Source: WACF01 sp040880205 (GTDB lineage: Bacteria > Pseudomonadota > Gammaproteobacteria > Pseudomonadales > Cellvibrionaceae). Taken from it: 45,749 bases of DNA. A model generated the notes under the pieces. It saw only the letters and a program-made list of their open reading frames with translations, was not told where the DNA came from and did not search any database. Made by a program: the position numbers and the translations under genes. The stretch spans positions 1 through 45,749 of the forward strand of contig JBBDIU010000021.1 of the NCBI GenBank assembly GCA_040880205.1. Reading direction: 5' to 3'. This document shows, piece after piece, positions 1 to 10,100 of this stretch. The first letter of the stretch is position 1. Each line of letters starts with the position of its first letter.

Positions 1-230
1 CATCTGAACGCTTCAGGCCACGCAGAGACGTATTGGTATTATTCAGAGGCTCCCCCACAATTACTAGCAGATTTCCACCTTCAAATCCAATTTAGAGCTT
101 GTTCGCCCTAAATTTGCGTCGGGCTGGCCAGCTCGACATAAAAACCCGGAGCTTACGCGGTATTGCTTCTATAAGCCAAACCCGCTCCGCGCTGTCGCCA
201 TGCCAAGCAGCCTGGCGCGCCCCTTGGCTC

Positions 231-836
231 TCATTGATACTCGGGATGTCTTCCGGTGAAGGCCTCGCGACAGTAATGATACAGCGCGTCCGCATCCTGC
301 TCGTGGTTGCCGCTGGGCTGCACCACCTTGGAAAATATAATGGCCTTTTTCTGATAATCGAAACCTACCACGACAATTGGCACCTGGGCGGAGTGGGCAA
401 TGCGAACAAAGCCGGTTTTGTACTTGGTGACCTTTTTCCGGGTTCCCTCTGGAGTGATAACCAGCCACAGGCTGTTCTGTTCGCGGTATCGCTTGGCCAC
501 CTGCGCGACGATGCGGACTGGCTGCCTGCGGTCTATGGGAATACCACCAATATCCATTAACCAGCTTTTAAAGGGCCAGAAAAAGGCCTCCTGTTTCATA
601 ATGTAGGAGGCCTTAAGATCCAGGGCAAACTTGGCAATGCAGGCAATGAAGAAGTCCCAGTTGGAGGTGTGGGGCGCAAGGATAATCACCGCCTTGCCGA
701 TGTCCGGCACCACCCCCAGGAATCGCCATCCGATCAGGTTAAGAACGAATTTCCCGAATCGAGTGAGCAGCGGGTGACAGGTGCGCGGCATACCTCGGGG
801 AATACTCTCGTAGAACGCTTGATTTCGGTCGGCCAT
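231..836 (-). CDS. PlsC-type lysophospholipid acyltransferase family protein
   Basis: 201-residue protein of the glycerolphosphate acyltransferase superfamily, which moves fatty acyl chains from acyl-CoA or acyl-ACP onto a lysophospholipid or related acceptor at the inner membrane. The catalytic H-x4-D motif is HTSNWD at residues 56-61, followed by GGIPIDRR at about 97-104 and EGTR at 130-133, which binds the acceptor phosphate in this family. At about 200 residues it is shorter than PlsC (about 245) and resembles the short '1-acyl-sn-glycerol-3-phosphate acyltransferase-like' proteins. It lies 50 bp downstream of prfC on the same strand and could be the last gene of that run. The acceptor cannot be told from sequence. 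Family assignment is firm; substrate is open. Confidence 0.88.
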   Translation of the reverse strand: MADRNQAFYESIPRGMPRTCHPLLTRFGKFVLNLIGWRFLGVVPDIGKAVIILAPHTSNWDFFIACIAKFALDLKASYIMKQEAFFWPFKSWLMDIGGIPIDRRQPVRIVAQVAKRYREQNSLWLVITPEGTRKKVTKYKTGFVRIAHSAQVPIVVVGFDYQKKAIIFSKVVQPSGNHEQDADALYHYCREAFTGRHPEYQ

Positions 837-886
837 ATTTTCTTATTTGTCTTTCCTATTTATTTGTCGTGTGCATCCAGGCCAGC

Positions 887-2464
887 TCAATGCTCACGGG
901 TTGCCCAAAAATTCACTTCCGGATAGCGTTCTTCAGCAAGCCCCAGATTCACCCGGGTCGGCGCCAAATAGGACAAGTGGCCGCCCGCATCGACTGCCAA
1001 ATTGTCGGTGCCCTTCCTTTTGAACTGCTCGAGAACCTTGGCATCGTCGCTGTCCACCCAACGAACCGTTGCCACGTTAACGTTGTCGTAGATCGCCTCA
1101 ACCTTGTACTCGTCCTTCAATCGATAAGCAACCACTTCGAACTGCAACATGCCCACCGCACCGACGATAATATCGTTGTTCTTCAGCGGGTAAAACACCT
1201 GGGTTGAACCCTCCTCGGCCAGTTGTTGCAAACCCTTCTGCAATTGCTTGGTTTTCATGGGGTCGGCCAGGCGAATCCGCCGAAACAGCTCGGGCGCGAA
1301 ATGAGGAATGCCAGTAAACTTTAATGGTTCTCCCTCGGTAAAGGTATCGCCAATTTGAATGGTCCCGTGATTGTGCAAACCAATCACGTCACCGGAAATT
1401 GCCGTTTCCACGTGGCTGCGATCGCCGGCCAGAAAAGTGACCGCATCGGCAATCTTGACGTCCTTGCCGGTGCGAACGTGACGCATCTTCATACCGCGGG
1501 AATACTGACCGGAGCAGACTCTTAGAAAAGCGATGCGGTCCCGGTGTCGCGGATCCATATTGGCCTGAATTTTAAAGACAAAACCGCTGAAGTTTTCTTC
1601 TTCCGCCGATACCTCGCGCTTGTCCGTCTGCCGCGGCAGGGGGGCGGGCGCCCATTCAACAAATTTCTCCAGCATCTCCCGCACACCGAAATTGCTTAGC
1701 GCCGTGCCGAAAAACACCGGAGTCTGCTTGCCGGACAGGTAAGCCTCGCGGTCAAAACGGTGCGTCGCACCTTTGACCAGTTCGATTTCCTCCTTCACTT
1801 CCTCGGCGTAAACCCCGAGTACCGATTTTGCCTCGGCGCTTTCCAACCCTTCGATGCGGCGGTCTTCGGGAATTGTGTGGCCCATGCCTTTTTGGAAGAC
1901 GTGGATGGTGTCGGTGTAGAGGTTATATACGCCTTTAAATTCCTTGCCCATGCCGATGGGCCAATTGATGGGTGCCGCCTCGATTTTGAGGACGCTTTCG
2001 ATCTCGTCCATCACATCGATGGGATCGCGAATATCGCGGTCCATTTTATTGATAAAGGAAACAATCGGCGTGTCGCGCAGTCGGCAGACGTCCATTAGTT
2101 TAATGGTGCGCTCCTCCACCCCCTTGGCTCCATCGATGACCATCAGCACCGAGTCGACGGCGGTCAGTGTGCGATAGGTATCCTCGGAAAAGTCCTCGTG
2201 ACCCGGAGTGTCGAGCAAATTGACAATGCGACCCTTGTAAGGGAACTGCATGACCGACGAGGTCACCGATATGCCCCGTTCCTGCTCCATGGACATCCAA
2301 TCGGAGCGCGCATGGGGTCCCTTTTTGCCCTTGACGCTACCCGCGATCTGGATGAGATTGCCGAACAACAACAGCTTTTCAGTAATGGTCGTTTTACCGG
2401 CATCCGGGTGGGAAATAATGGCGAAGGTCCGGCGTTGCCGAACCGAATCTAAAAAACTGCTCAT
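887..2464 (-). CDS. prfC: Peptide chain release factor 3 (RF3)
   Basis: 525-residue translational GTPase that removes RF1/RF2 from the ribosome after peptide release. The GTPase domain shows the P-loop SHPDAGKTT (residues 18-26), the G3 motif DTPGHEDFSEDT and the G4 motif NKMDRD. The C-terminal EF-G-like domains follow, and the length matches the family (about 527). It is co-directional with rimI and the HolD-like gene upstream. E. coli has holD-rimI-yjjG-prfC, so the order is conserved apart from the missing yjjG. The 145 bp gap to rimI leaves room for its own promoter. Confidence 0.97.
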   Translation of the reverse strand: MSSFLDSVRQRRTFAIISHPDAGKTTITEKLLLFGNLIQIAGSVKGKKGPHARSDWMSMEQERGISVTSSVMQFPYKGRIVNLLDTPGHEDFSEDTYRTLTAVDSVLMVIDGAKGVEERTIKLMDVCRLRDTPIVSFINKMDRDIRDPIDVMDEIESVLKIEAAPINWPIGMGKEFKGVYNLYTDTIHVFQKGMGHTIPEDRRIEGLESAEAKSVLGVYAEEVKEEIELVKGATHRFDREAYLSGKQTPVFFGTALSNFGVREMLEKFVEWAPAPLPRQTDKREVSAEEENFSGFVFKIQANMDPRHRDRIAFLRVCSGQYSRGMKMRHVRTGKDVKIADAVTFLAGDRSHVETAISGDVIGLHNHGTIQIGDTFTEGEPLKFTGIPHFAPELFRRIRLADPMKTKQLQKGLQQLAEEGSTQVFYPLKNNDIIVGAVGMLQFEVVAYRLKDEYKVEAIYDNVNVATVRWVDSDDAKVLEQFKRKGTDNLAVDAGGHLSYLAPTRVNLGLAEERYPEVNFWATREH

Positions 2465-2609
2465 AGTCTACATCTTGTTTACAAAAATTGTCTGGTCGCT
2501 TATTTGGAGCTTCCAGTCGGATAACTTGCCGCAGTGGATCGGCGACAGGCTCCGAGAACCAGAATTTAAAGGACCGCGCAGTATAACACTCGAAGGCGAG
2601 GAGCCGCAG

Positions 2610-3098
2610 TCAGCCGAGAGTGCGGGCAAATATCAGCGCGTCTTCACGACCTCGTCGCGCTGGATAGTAGTTGTGGCGTATGCCCACCTGGTTAAATCCC
2701 AGCGCATCATAGAGGTGAATGGCATTGTGGTTGGTCGCGCGCGCTTCCAAAAACAGGGTATCGGCACGATCGGCAACCGCGACCAAGAGGTGGCTCAGCA
2801 AACAGGTGGCTATCCCTTGCCGCTGATGATCGGGTGCCACGGCGATATTGAGCAGATCTGCTTCGCCACCGCCCACCGAAACAATAGCGTAAGCCACCGG
2901 GAGTGGTCCATCGGGCGGCTCCATCACCAGGGCAAGATTTCCCACGCTGAGGCAATTGGCGAAATGCGCGGGAAGCCAGGGATGGGACTGAACCTGCTGC
3001 TCAATCGACTGTACACCATCCAGATCGGCGGCCGTCATGGCACGGATGATCAATGGAGTTCCCCGTGCTGTATAAACGCGTTGTTTACCGACAGTCAC
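2610..3098 (-). CDS. rimI: Ribosomal protein bS18 alanine N-acetyltransferase RimI
   Basis: 162-residue GNAT-fold acetyltransferase expected to acetylate the N-terminus of ribosomal protein S18 using acetyl-CoA. The acetyl-CoA pyrophosphate-binding segment is HQRQGIATCLL (Q/R-x-x-G-x-A/G type). The RimI signature follows: EARATNHNAIHLYDALGF, then a conserved C-terminal tract with YYPA and the RGREDAL segment. The start given is GTG, because the next ATG would cut into the first beta strand (PLIIRAM). The gene begins 3 bp after the HolD-like stop codon, so the two are probably translationally coupled. A second possibility is another GNAT, but motifs and context both favour RimI. Confidence 0.9.
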   Translation of the reverse strand: MTVGKQRVYTARGTPLIIRAMTAADLDGVQSIEQQVQSHPWLPAHFANCLSVGNLALVMEPPDGPLPVAYAIVSVGGGEADLLNIAVAPDHQRQGIATCLLSHLLVAVADRADTLFLEARATNHNAIHLYDALGFNQVGIRHNYYPARRGREDALIFARTLG

Positions 3099-3101
3099 CC
3101 C

Positions 3102-3926
3102 TCAAGGACTCACGCGCAAGTATTTAATGGCCCGCCAAGTCTCGGCCTTAAGCGAAGGATCTTGCAACATCGCCGCTAAACTGGGCAAAGCGATAGCTTG
3201 CACCGCCGCGTTGTCCGCTTCGGGCGCACTTGCGCCGAAACGAAGAGTGAACAATTTTCCCAATAAGGCCGCCATGGCCGCCGGTTTCCAATCATCGCCA
3301 GTCGTATCCTGTGCGGCCAATCCATGTTGCACAGCCTCGGGGCCCATCAACAGCAAGGCCCCAAAAGGTTGTTTTTCGTATTGAGCGCCGAGATAAGCTT
3401 GCACCATGGCGCGCGCACCCGCGATGCTGTGCTCGCTGTCCACCGGCATACTCGAACGGTCCGACAAGGGCCAGCGCACCACCTCGGCTCGCGGCAAGGT
3501 TGCGAGCTTGAAACCCAGGGCATGGCTGATATTCAGCAGTAACTGCTCCACGGGCAGCGCCAGTTTCAGCTTCCGACTGTCCAGAACCAGGACATTTTCC
3601 GCAATACGCCAAACGCTCAAAGCGAAGCGGTGTTCGCTGGCGACCGAGGCCGGAGGAGTAAACTGGCGATCCTGCCGGAACTTTTTCTTTTCCTCAAACA
3701 GATTATCCGGAAATCGAATGCCACTGCTCGTTGCGGATTTATCGGGTTCGTCGTCCAACTCCAGCGGCACAATCAACATTGGCTCGGTCGACTCTGGAGC
3801 AAGGTCATCGCCCTCGATCTCCTCGGTGGAAAAGGAAGAGGCCGCCGCGCCTGGCAAAAGCTGGCGAGGCACATAGGTTTCAATGCCCAATGCCCGCAAG
3901 TAGTGCTGCCGAAGTCGCTCTGTCAT
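3102..3926 (-). CDS. HolD-like protein (candidate DNA polymerase III psi subunit)
   Basis: 274-residue soluble protein with no signal peptide. The ATG at 3926 is chosen because the longer reading frame would run into the end of leuA. The N-terminus (LRALGIETYVPR, residues about 10-21) resembles the HolD N-terminal peptide (QLGITQWSLRRP in E. coli), which contacts the clamp loader. The segment ENVLVLDSRKLKLALP and later EVVRWPLS fit a psi-like alpha/beta core. The position directly before rimI is that of holD in E. coli. The protein is about twice as long as E. coli HolD (137 residues), with an acidic, low-complexity insert at about 35-70. Similarity is weak, so this is an inference from the N-terminal motif plus gene order. 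Confidence 0.5.
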   Translation of the reverse strand: MTERLRQHYLRALGIETYVPRQLLPGAAASSFSTEEIEGDDLAPESTEPMLIVPLELDDEPDKSATSSGIRFPDNLFEEKKKFRQDRQFTPPASVASEHRFALSVWRIAENVLVLDSRKLKLALPVEQLLLNISHALGFKLATLPRAEVVRWPLSDRSSMPVDSEHSIAGARAMVQAYLGAQYEKQPFGALLLMGPEAVQHGLAAQDTTGDDWKPAAMAALLGKLFTLRFGASAPEADNAAVQAIALPSLAAMLQDPSLKAETWRAIKYLRVSP

Positions 3927-3943
3927 CTCCCGTCTCCCGACAA

Positions 3944-5536
3944 TTAAACCCCGTATTCCTGCCAATGCATTTTTACGTCCGGCGATTCCAGCAGATTGAG
4001 AGCGTGGATATAAGCCTTGGCCGATGCGCAAACGATGTCGGTGTCCGCCCCCACACCATTGACTATAAGCCCGTCCTTTTCCAGCCGCACCGTTACTTCG
4101 CCCTGGGAATCAGTGCCCTGGGTAATCGCATTGACCGAATACAACTGCAAGTCCGCACCGCTGGCCACAATGCTCTCAATGGCTTTAAAGGTGGCATCCA
4201 CCGGACCGCTGCCGTCGGCATCTTTGGCGGAAACGGATTCCCTACCACTTTTGTCCCGGATAACCATCTCAACCTTGGCGTTGGGGACAATACCGGTTTT
4301 GGACAAGACCTCCAAACTTTTAAAGCGATAGGTTTCTTCCACATTATTGTTGAATACGCGCCCGGCGATAGCTTGCAAATCCTCGTCGAACACTTCTTTT
4401 TTCTTGTCGGCCAGTTCCTTGAAACGCTCAAAGGCCGCGTTCAAGGCCGCCGGGGAATCGAAGCTGATACCCAGCTCTTCAAAGCGCCCTCTCACCGCTG
4501 CCCGGCCGGAGTGCTTGCCCAACACGATTCGGTTGTTCAGCCAGCCCACGTCCTGGGCGCGCATGATTTCGTAGGTTTCACGATGCTTCAATACACCGTC
4601 CTGGTGAATGCCCGCCTCGTGGGCGAAGGCGTTGGCCCCCACGATTGCCTTGTTGGGCTGCACGGCGAAACCGGTTACGCTGGCCACCAGGCGCGAAGTC
4701 GGCACGATATGCTCGGTGACGATTCCGGTTTCCACGGGGAAGACGTCCTTGCGGGTGCGCACCGCCATCACAATCTCTTCCAGGGAGGCGTTTCCAGCCC
4801 GCTCACCCAAGCCATTGATAGTGCATTCCACTTGGCGTACGCCGTTCATCACCGCCGCCAGGGAATTGGCCACCGCAAGCCCGAGATCGTTGTGGCAATG
4901 GGTGGAAAAGATAGCCTTGTCCGCATTGGGAATATTCTCGATCAAGCGCTTGAACATGGCGCCGTACTCACTGGGCTCCCCATAGCCGACTGTGTCCGGC
5001 AAGTTGATGGTGGAAGCGCCGGCATCGATGGCGGCTTCGATGATGCGGCACAAAAACTCAAATTCGGAACGGCTGGCATCTTCACAGGAAAATTCCACGT
5101 CAGGCACGTAATTGCGCGCATGCTTGACCGCTTCCACCGCCTGTTCAATGACTCGTTCCGGACTTAACTGCAACTTGTATTGCATGTGAATCGGCGAGGT
5201 GGCGATAAAGGTATGTATGCGCGGCGCATTGGCGTCCTTCAAGGCTTCCGCGGCGCGAATAATGTCCGGCCCCACGGCCCGGGCGAGACTGCACACAGTG
5301 GAGTCCTTGACCGCTCGGGCAACCGCTTGCACGCCTTCGAAATCGCCTGGGCTGGCAATCGCAAAACCGGCTTCAATGACGTCCACCCGCATTTTTTCCA
5401 GCATTTTACCGATCCGCACCTTTTCATCCCGGGTCATGGACGCGCCGGGACTTTGCTCGCCATCCCGAAGAGTGGTGTCGAATATCACTAACTTTTCTTT
5501 CTTACCTGGTGATGTGTCACTTGTGGGCGTAGTCAT
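3944..5536 (-). CDS. leuA: 2-isopropylmalate synthase (LeuA)
   Basis: 530-residue enzyme of leucine biosynthesis that condenses acetyl-CoA with 2-oxoisovalerate. The TIM-barrel catalytic domain begins with FDTTLRDGEQSPG (residues 19-31, catalytic Arg and metal-binding Asp). The metal-binding HCH is at 213-215 (STHCHNDLG) and NGLGERAGNASLEE follows. The flexible region and C-terminal leucine-binding allosteric domain (about 390-530) are present, so feedback inhibition by leucine is expected. Length fits the long LeuA type 1 (515-530). It stops 17 bp before the HolD-like start. Upstream lies the AT-rich gap with operator-like repeats. Confidence 0.97.
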   Translation of the reverse strand: MTTPTSDTSPGKKEKLVIFDTTLRDGEQSPGASMTRDEKVRIGKMLEKMRVDVIEAGFAIASPGDFEGVQAVARAVKDSTVCSLARAVGPDIIRAAEALKDANAPRIHTFIATSPIHMQYKLQLSPERVIEQAVEAVKHARNYVPDVEFSCEDASRSEFEFLCRIIEAAIDAGASTINLPDTVGYGEPSEYGAMFKRLIENIPNADKAIFSTHCHNDLGLAVANSLAAVMNGVRQVECTINGLGERAGNASLEEIVMAVRTRKDVFPVETGIVTEHIVPTSRLVASVTGFAVQPNKAIVGANAFAHEAGIHQDGVLKHRETYEIMRAQDVGWLNNRIVLGKHSGRAAVRGRFEELGISFDSPAALNAAFERFKELADKKKEVFDEDLQAIAGRVFNNNVEETYRFKSLEVLSKTGIVPNAKVEMVIRDKSGRESVSAKDADGSGPVDATFKAIESIVASGADLQLYSVNAITQGTDSQGEVTVRLEKDGLIVNGVGADTDIVCASAKAYIHALNLLESPDVKMHWQEYGV

Positions 5537-6140
5537 GGAAATCAGCTCCGATCAGGACCGCGGTAACGGTTTGAACTTTAACCTTGCCACGGATCAGGCG
5601 CATTGCCTGTCATTGGCGCAAGAAGAAACGGGGATTGAGGGGGATTATTTGCCGCGCAGCGGCAGCAATCGATCACCGGACAGGATCGAGACCAGGAGGT
5701 TGGAGGCTTGAAGCCCTTTAATGAAACGGCAGCTTTTCATGAGAACCGATAATTCCTGATGTGTGCTTCGTGGCCAGTACTATAGGGGCAAGGCGAATCC
5801 AAATCAACACTCATCCCACAAAAAAGCAATTTTTTTGCTTTTTATCCTAAAAATACACATTTTTCCTCGTATATAAGTTTTTTATCCTAATATTTTAAAT
5901 TTCATAGGATACATATCGACAAAATAGGCCGAAATGTGCTGCATGGCGCCGAAAACTCCTTCAGCGATGGCGTGTCAATAAGCCCCTAAAATTCCGCGTT
6001 GAGGCGCACCGCCCGGTCGACAAGCTAATTTTTGTCTACACTGGAAAGGATAATGTCATGATTGTTGGATAACGGCGTTCAGCTAACGACCCCGACGGCA
6101 AAGACTGCCTGTTAATAACCAGCATGTTTGGAACTACATT
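5537..6140. other. Non-coding gap between leuA and the receiver gene
   Basis: 604 bp without a convincing gene, separating the divergent leuA (minus) and tandem-receiver gene (plus). It must hold both promoters. The middle (about 5815-5915) is strikingly AT-rich compared with the rest of the window and carries the hairpin and TATCCTA repeats listed separately. I looked for a leucine-rich leader peptide with an attenuator on the leuA side and saw none that I could support. No confident sigma-70 promoter could be fixed by eye. Confidence 0.6.
5821..5911. promoter_or_regulatory. AT-rich hairpin and three TATCCTA sites, operator-like
   Basis: AAAAAGCAA (5821-5829) pairs with TTGCTTTTT (5835-5843) across a five-T loop. 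TATCCTA occurs at 5843-5849 and 5883-5889, 40 bp apart, and in inverted orientation (TAGGATA) at 5905-5911. The second and third copies form an inverted repeat with a 15 bp AT-rich spacer. This arrangement in a divergent intergenic region suggests a regulator-binding site, but the regulator is not known. Confidence 0.35.
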
Positions 6141-7088
6141 ATGGGGCCATCGACTCAAGCGCAGGACGTTGCCTGCACGAACCACCAAACAGCCAACGGC
6201 CAGCGCTCACGCTCGGCCAATGGCGCCGCTACCCGCGCAATTGGCGATGAGACAAAACATCCGGAGCTTAACGGTATCCGTACCCTGATTGTGGAAGACA
6301 ACGCGGTTGATCGGCGAGTCGTCATGTCGACGGCGGCCAACTTGGGCCTGCTCGCCGAGGCCGTGGATAGCGGCGAGCAGGCCATCGAACGGCTCAAAGA
6401 AACCGACGACGGGGATTTTTTCGATCTGCTCCTGATTGATTTCAAAATGCCGGACCTGGATGGCCTGACCGCCAGTAAATACATCAAGAATGATCTGGCG
6501 CTGCAACACCTTCCCAGCATTGTACTCTTGTCGGCCTACCAAAAAGACGAGATATTCGGCCCCCAGGGCGAACGGTCCTGGGTCGATGGTTTTCTCACTA
6601 AGCCCATTGCCGGCAGGAGCCTTGCCGAAATGATCGCCGACCTGCAAGAGGCCGCGAAATTCAAAGGCGAGACTTGGCCCAGCCGCCGCCAAGACGGCGA
6701 CGCCGTGCTGGCCAAGGCCCACGTTTTGCTGGCGGAAGATAATGTGATCAACCAACGCGTGGCAGCGGGAATTCTGGCTCGCAAGGGGATCAAGGTCACG
6801 ATCGCGCAGAACGGCCGGGAAGCTATCGATAAAGTCCTGGGCGCCAGTCCCCACACCTACCATGCGATTCTCATGGATGTTGATATGCCCAATGTGGATG
6901 GCTGCCAGGCAACCCGACAGATAAAAGACAGTAATGATTACAGCCAGATTCCGATCATTGCACTAACCGCACACAATTCCCCCGCGGATCGAACCCGGTG
7001 CCTGAATGCCGGGATGTCAGCCTACCTGACCAAACCCATAAAGCCCGACCTCCTCTTTTTTGAAACACTGCTAAGCTTTTTAAAGTAG
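6141..7088 (+). CDS. Tandem receiver-domain (REC-REC) protein
   Basis: 315-residue cytoplasmic protein made of two CheY-like receiver domains and no recognisable output domain. REC1 spans about 48-170, with IVEDN near its start, phosphoacceptor D100 (LLIDFKMPDLDG) and the conserved Lys in LTKPI. REC2 spans about 192-312, with LLAEDN, phosphoacceptor D246 (LMDVDMPNVDG), ALTAH and LTKPIKP. The first 45 residues are Ser/Ala/Arg-rich and look disordered. It sits 99 bp upstream of the first hybrid kinase on the same strand. It may be a phosphate sink, or a relay intermediate for the two kinases. REC2 resembles the receivers of those kinases, so it may derive from one that lost its kinase core. Confidence 0.88.
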   Translation: MGPSTQAQDVACTNHQTANGQRSRSANGAATRAIGDETKHPELNGIRTLIVEDNAVDRRVVMSTAANLGLLAEAVDSGEQAIERLKETDDGDFFDLLLIDFKMPDLDGLTASKYIKNDLALQHLPSIVLLSAYQKDEIFGPQGERSWVDGFLTKPIAGRSLAEMIADLQEAAKFKGETWPSRRQDGDAVLAKAHVLLAEDNVINQRVAAGILARKGIKVTIAQNGREAIDKVLGASPHTYHAILMDVDMPNVDGCQATRQIKDSNDYSQIPIIALTAHNSPADRTRCLNAGMSAYLTKPIKPDLLFFETLLSFLK

Positions 7089-7187
7089 CGCCCAATTAAG
7101 CTCGTTACCGACCAGTCACGCAATTGCCGCGGAACCTGGGGAGCAAATTGGGCGCCGAGACTCTCGTTTGCAAAAGACATACTTTAA

Positions 7188-10100
7188 ATGGCTAATTCAG
7201 GCTCGGCGGTCACACATACGGATAATCGCAGCCGCTCGTCAGATAGCGGTGCGGCCACGGTATTTTTTCGCCTGGCCGATATGCTCGCCGGACCGGTTAC
7301 TCCAACTATGCTGCGCAAGGCACTACGCACCTGCTTGGACCTCCTGGAAGTAGAAGGCCTGAACCTGTTTGCAACCTTTCCAAACGGGGACCTGGCCTGT
7401 CTCATTAGCGCCAATGCGGATCAACAACACATTTATTTCAACCAGGATCGCGTCACGGCGCCAAGCGCCACTGCGGATTTCATTACCGGAAATCGCAGCC
7501 TGGAACAAATCCGTTGCGACTCAACGAGCGCGACAGCTCTAAAATGTCGAAGTCGGGATCTTCTGCTCGCTTCGCTGCCCGCGCCCGGCGAGATCCAAGG
7601 ACTTCTGGTACTGGAAAAAGCGCCGGATTTGTCACCTCGGTACCTGTGCGATATAGGCGAACTACTGTTCGCGGCGACCAATCATTGCATAAACGATTCC
7701 AACAGCCGAGCAATGGCCGATAACCTGGGCGACATCCTCAATTTCTCCGATTCCATCTATACCAGCTGGAATGAAAAGGCCGGCTGGCAGTATCACAACG
7801 TCAATGGATTGGTGCAACTTGGATACAGGAAAAAAGATCTGAACCTTCGCTCCCTGGAAGCGCACAATCCCATGCATCCGGACGATTGGCACGAAGCCTA
7901 TCGATTGTTCAACAGCACTTTGCAAAAAGGCACGGGGCACGAACACGAGTACCGAGCCGTGGGACAGAACGGAGAAACTCACTGGTATCACTACGACGTG
8001 ACCGTCACTGAGAAGAACGAACAAGGTGGCGCCCGCGAATTTGTATCCATTTCCCGAAACATCACGACGGTACGTGCAACGGCGAAGGCCGCGGTGGAAA
8101 GAGCGAACCGGGAAAAATGGCTGGTGGCAAAGGCCAAGGCAATATTCAGCTGCAATGATTTTGAATCACTGAACGAAATTTTGCGGGAAGTCGGCAGCTA
8201 TCTGGGGGTCGACCGCTGCACCGTTCGCGTCGTGGATCCAGAGACACTTTACTGCAACCTTGTGGCGGAATGGCACAAACCAGGCCTGGAAGCGATTGCC
8301 GATATGTTTCCGGATGTGACTTCACAGACTGGCACCGGCTGGATCGGCCGCCTGATCGCCCTGGGCGAAACCTACGTGGTCAACAGCTTTCGTGCCGAAG
8401 TACCCAGCAAAAAGATTCTCGCTTACCACCGCGCCATTAACACGGACGCCTGTGTCACCCAACCGATGATTTACGGCCATGAACTGACCGGCTATTTGGC
8501 CATACTGAACGAACAGCCGCGCCAATGGACCGACGCGGACCGTCGCGTCGCCAAAGAAATCGCGGACGCCATTCACATGACCATTTTGCGCAACCGACTT
8601 CTCGATGAACTCAGGGCGACCGATGAGCGCTTTAAATTGGCCATGGAAAATTCCACTCATGGCCTGTGGGATCACGACGCAGTTAATAGAACAATATATT
8701 ACAGCCCCCACTTCTACGAAATGCTGGGCTATCCGCGGCAAGATCACCCAATTCCCATTGAAAGAATGCTGGATTACATAGACCCGGTCGATCACCACGT
8801 ATTGTTTGAGACTTCGAAACGCCAGTACAAAGCCGGGCAAAAAGAAGTCTACATGGAGTTGCGACACCGCAAGCGGGATGGCTCCGTGGTGTGGATATTG
8901 GCACGGGGCCAAGTGGTGAAACAGGACGACCGGGGGCGCCCATTGCGTGTGGTGGGGGTTAACATGGACATCACCAAACAAAAAGAAACGCTCGCCGAGC
9001 TTCGCCAGGCACGAGAACGCGCGGACGTGGCGAACCGCTCCAAAAGTATTTTTTTGGAACGCATGAGCCACGAAATTCGCACACCCATGAACGCCATTAT
9101 CGGCATGTCCTATTTGACCTTGGGAACCGCACTGAACCAAGACCAACAGATGTATTTGCAGGACATCGACGACGCGGCCAAGTCACTGTTGCATATCATC
9201 GACGACATTCTGGATTTTTCCAAGATCGAGGCGGGCGAGCTGACCATCGTCGATGAGCGCTTCAATTTGAAGCGGGAACTGCAGCGTATCGTCAATCTCA
9301 TGTCTGTCCGGGCTGCCCAGGCGCAAAATCAACTAAACCACACCATCGACGATGATGTCCCCGAGCATGTGGTCGGCGACAAGCATCGGCTGGGGCAGAT
9401 ACTGATTAACTTGCTAGGCAATGCGATTAAGTTTACCAAGCAGGGCACGGTATCACTGGCGGTACATTGCTCCGAGCTAGACCCGCGGATTAATTCCGTC
9501 ACGCTCCAGTTTTCGGTCAAGGATTCCGGCATCGGTTTAAGCGACACTCAAATCGCTACGCTTTATGAGCCCTTTGTTCAGGCCGAGGGCTCCACCGCGC
9601 GCAAGTACGGCGGCACCGGTCTGGGACTGTCTATTTCCAAGCACTTGGTGGAAATGATGGGAGGCTCCATTCGCTGCACAAGCTCCGTCGATGTAGGCAC
9701 AACCTTCGCATTCACAATTGTCTTCAAGCAACAACAAATGCTGGATGCGATTGGCGGCCATGGCACCGCTGAGCCGTGGCACGACCCGGCGCTACCCAAG
9801 CGCGCACCTTTTACTCAAAGACGCGTCCTTCTGGCCGAGGACAATCCAGTCAACCAACGGGTTGCAAAGGGAATACTGGCCAGAATCGGTATCGAAACAG
9901 TTACCGCGGTGAACGGTCAAGAGGCCATCGACCTACTATACGAGGCCGGGCCTGGTGTCTTCGATGCGGTTCTCATGGATATCGAAATGCCGGTGCTGGA
10001 CGGCCTAGCCGCGACCAGAGCTATTCGGCTGCAAGAGCATTTTCACAACCTGCCAATTGTCGCCATGACAGCTCACGCCATGATGGGCGATCGCGAACGT

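Noticed and set aside
99..560. 153-codon plus-strand frame at the left edge
   Set aside because: It overlaps the acyltransferase with its H-x4-D and EGTR motifs on the minus strand; the first 230 bp hold no supported gene.
3731..5167. 478-codon open frame on the plus strand
   Set aside because: Mirror of leuA and the HolD-like gene; His/Gly/Phe-rich translation typical of antisense frames, no motif. leuA on the other strand is certain.
8322..9146. 274-codon minus-strand frame inside hybrid kinase 1
   Set aside because: The opposite strand encodes clear GAF, PAS and HisKA motifs; this frame has no recognisable domain.
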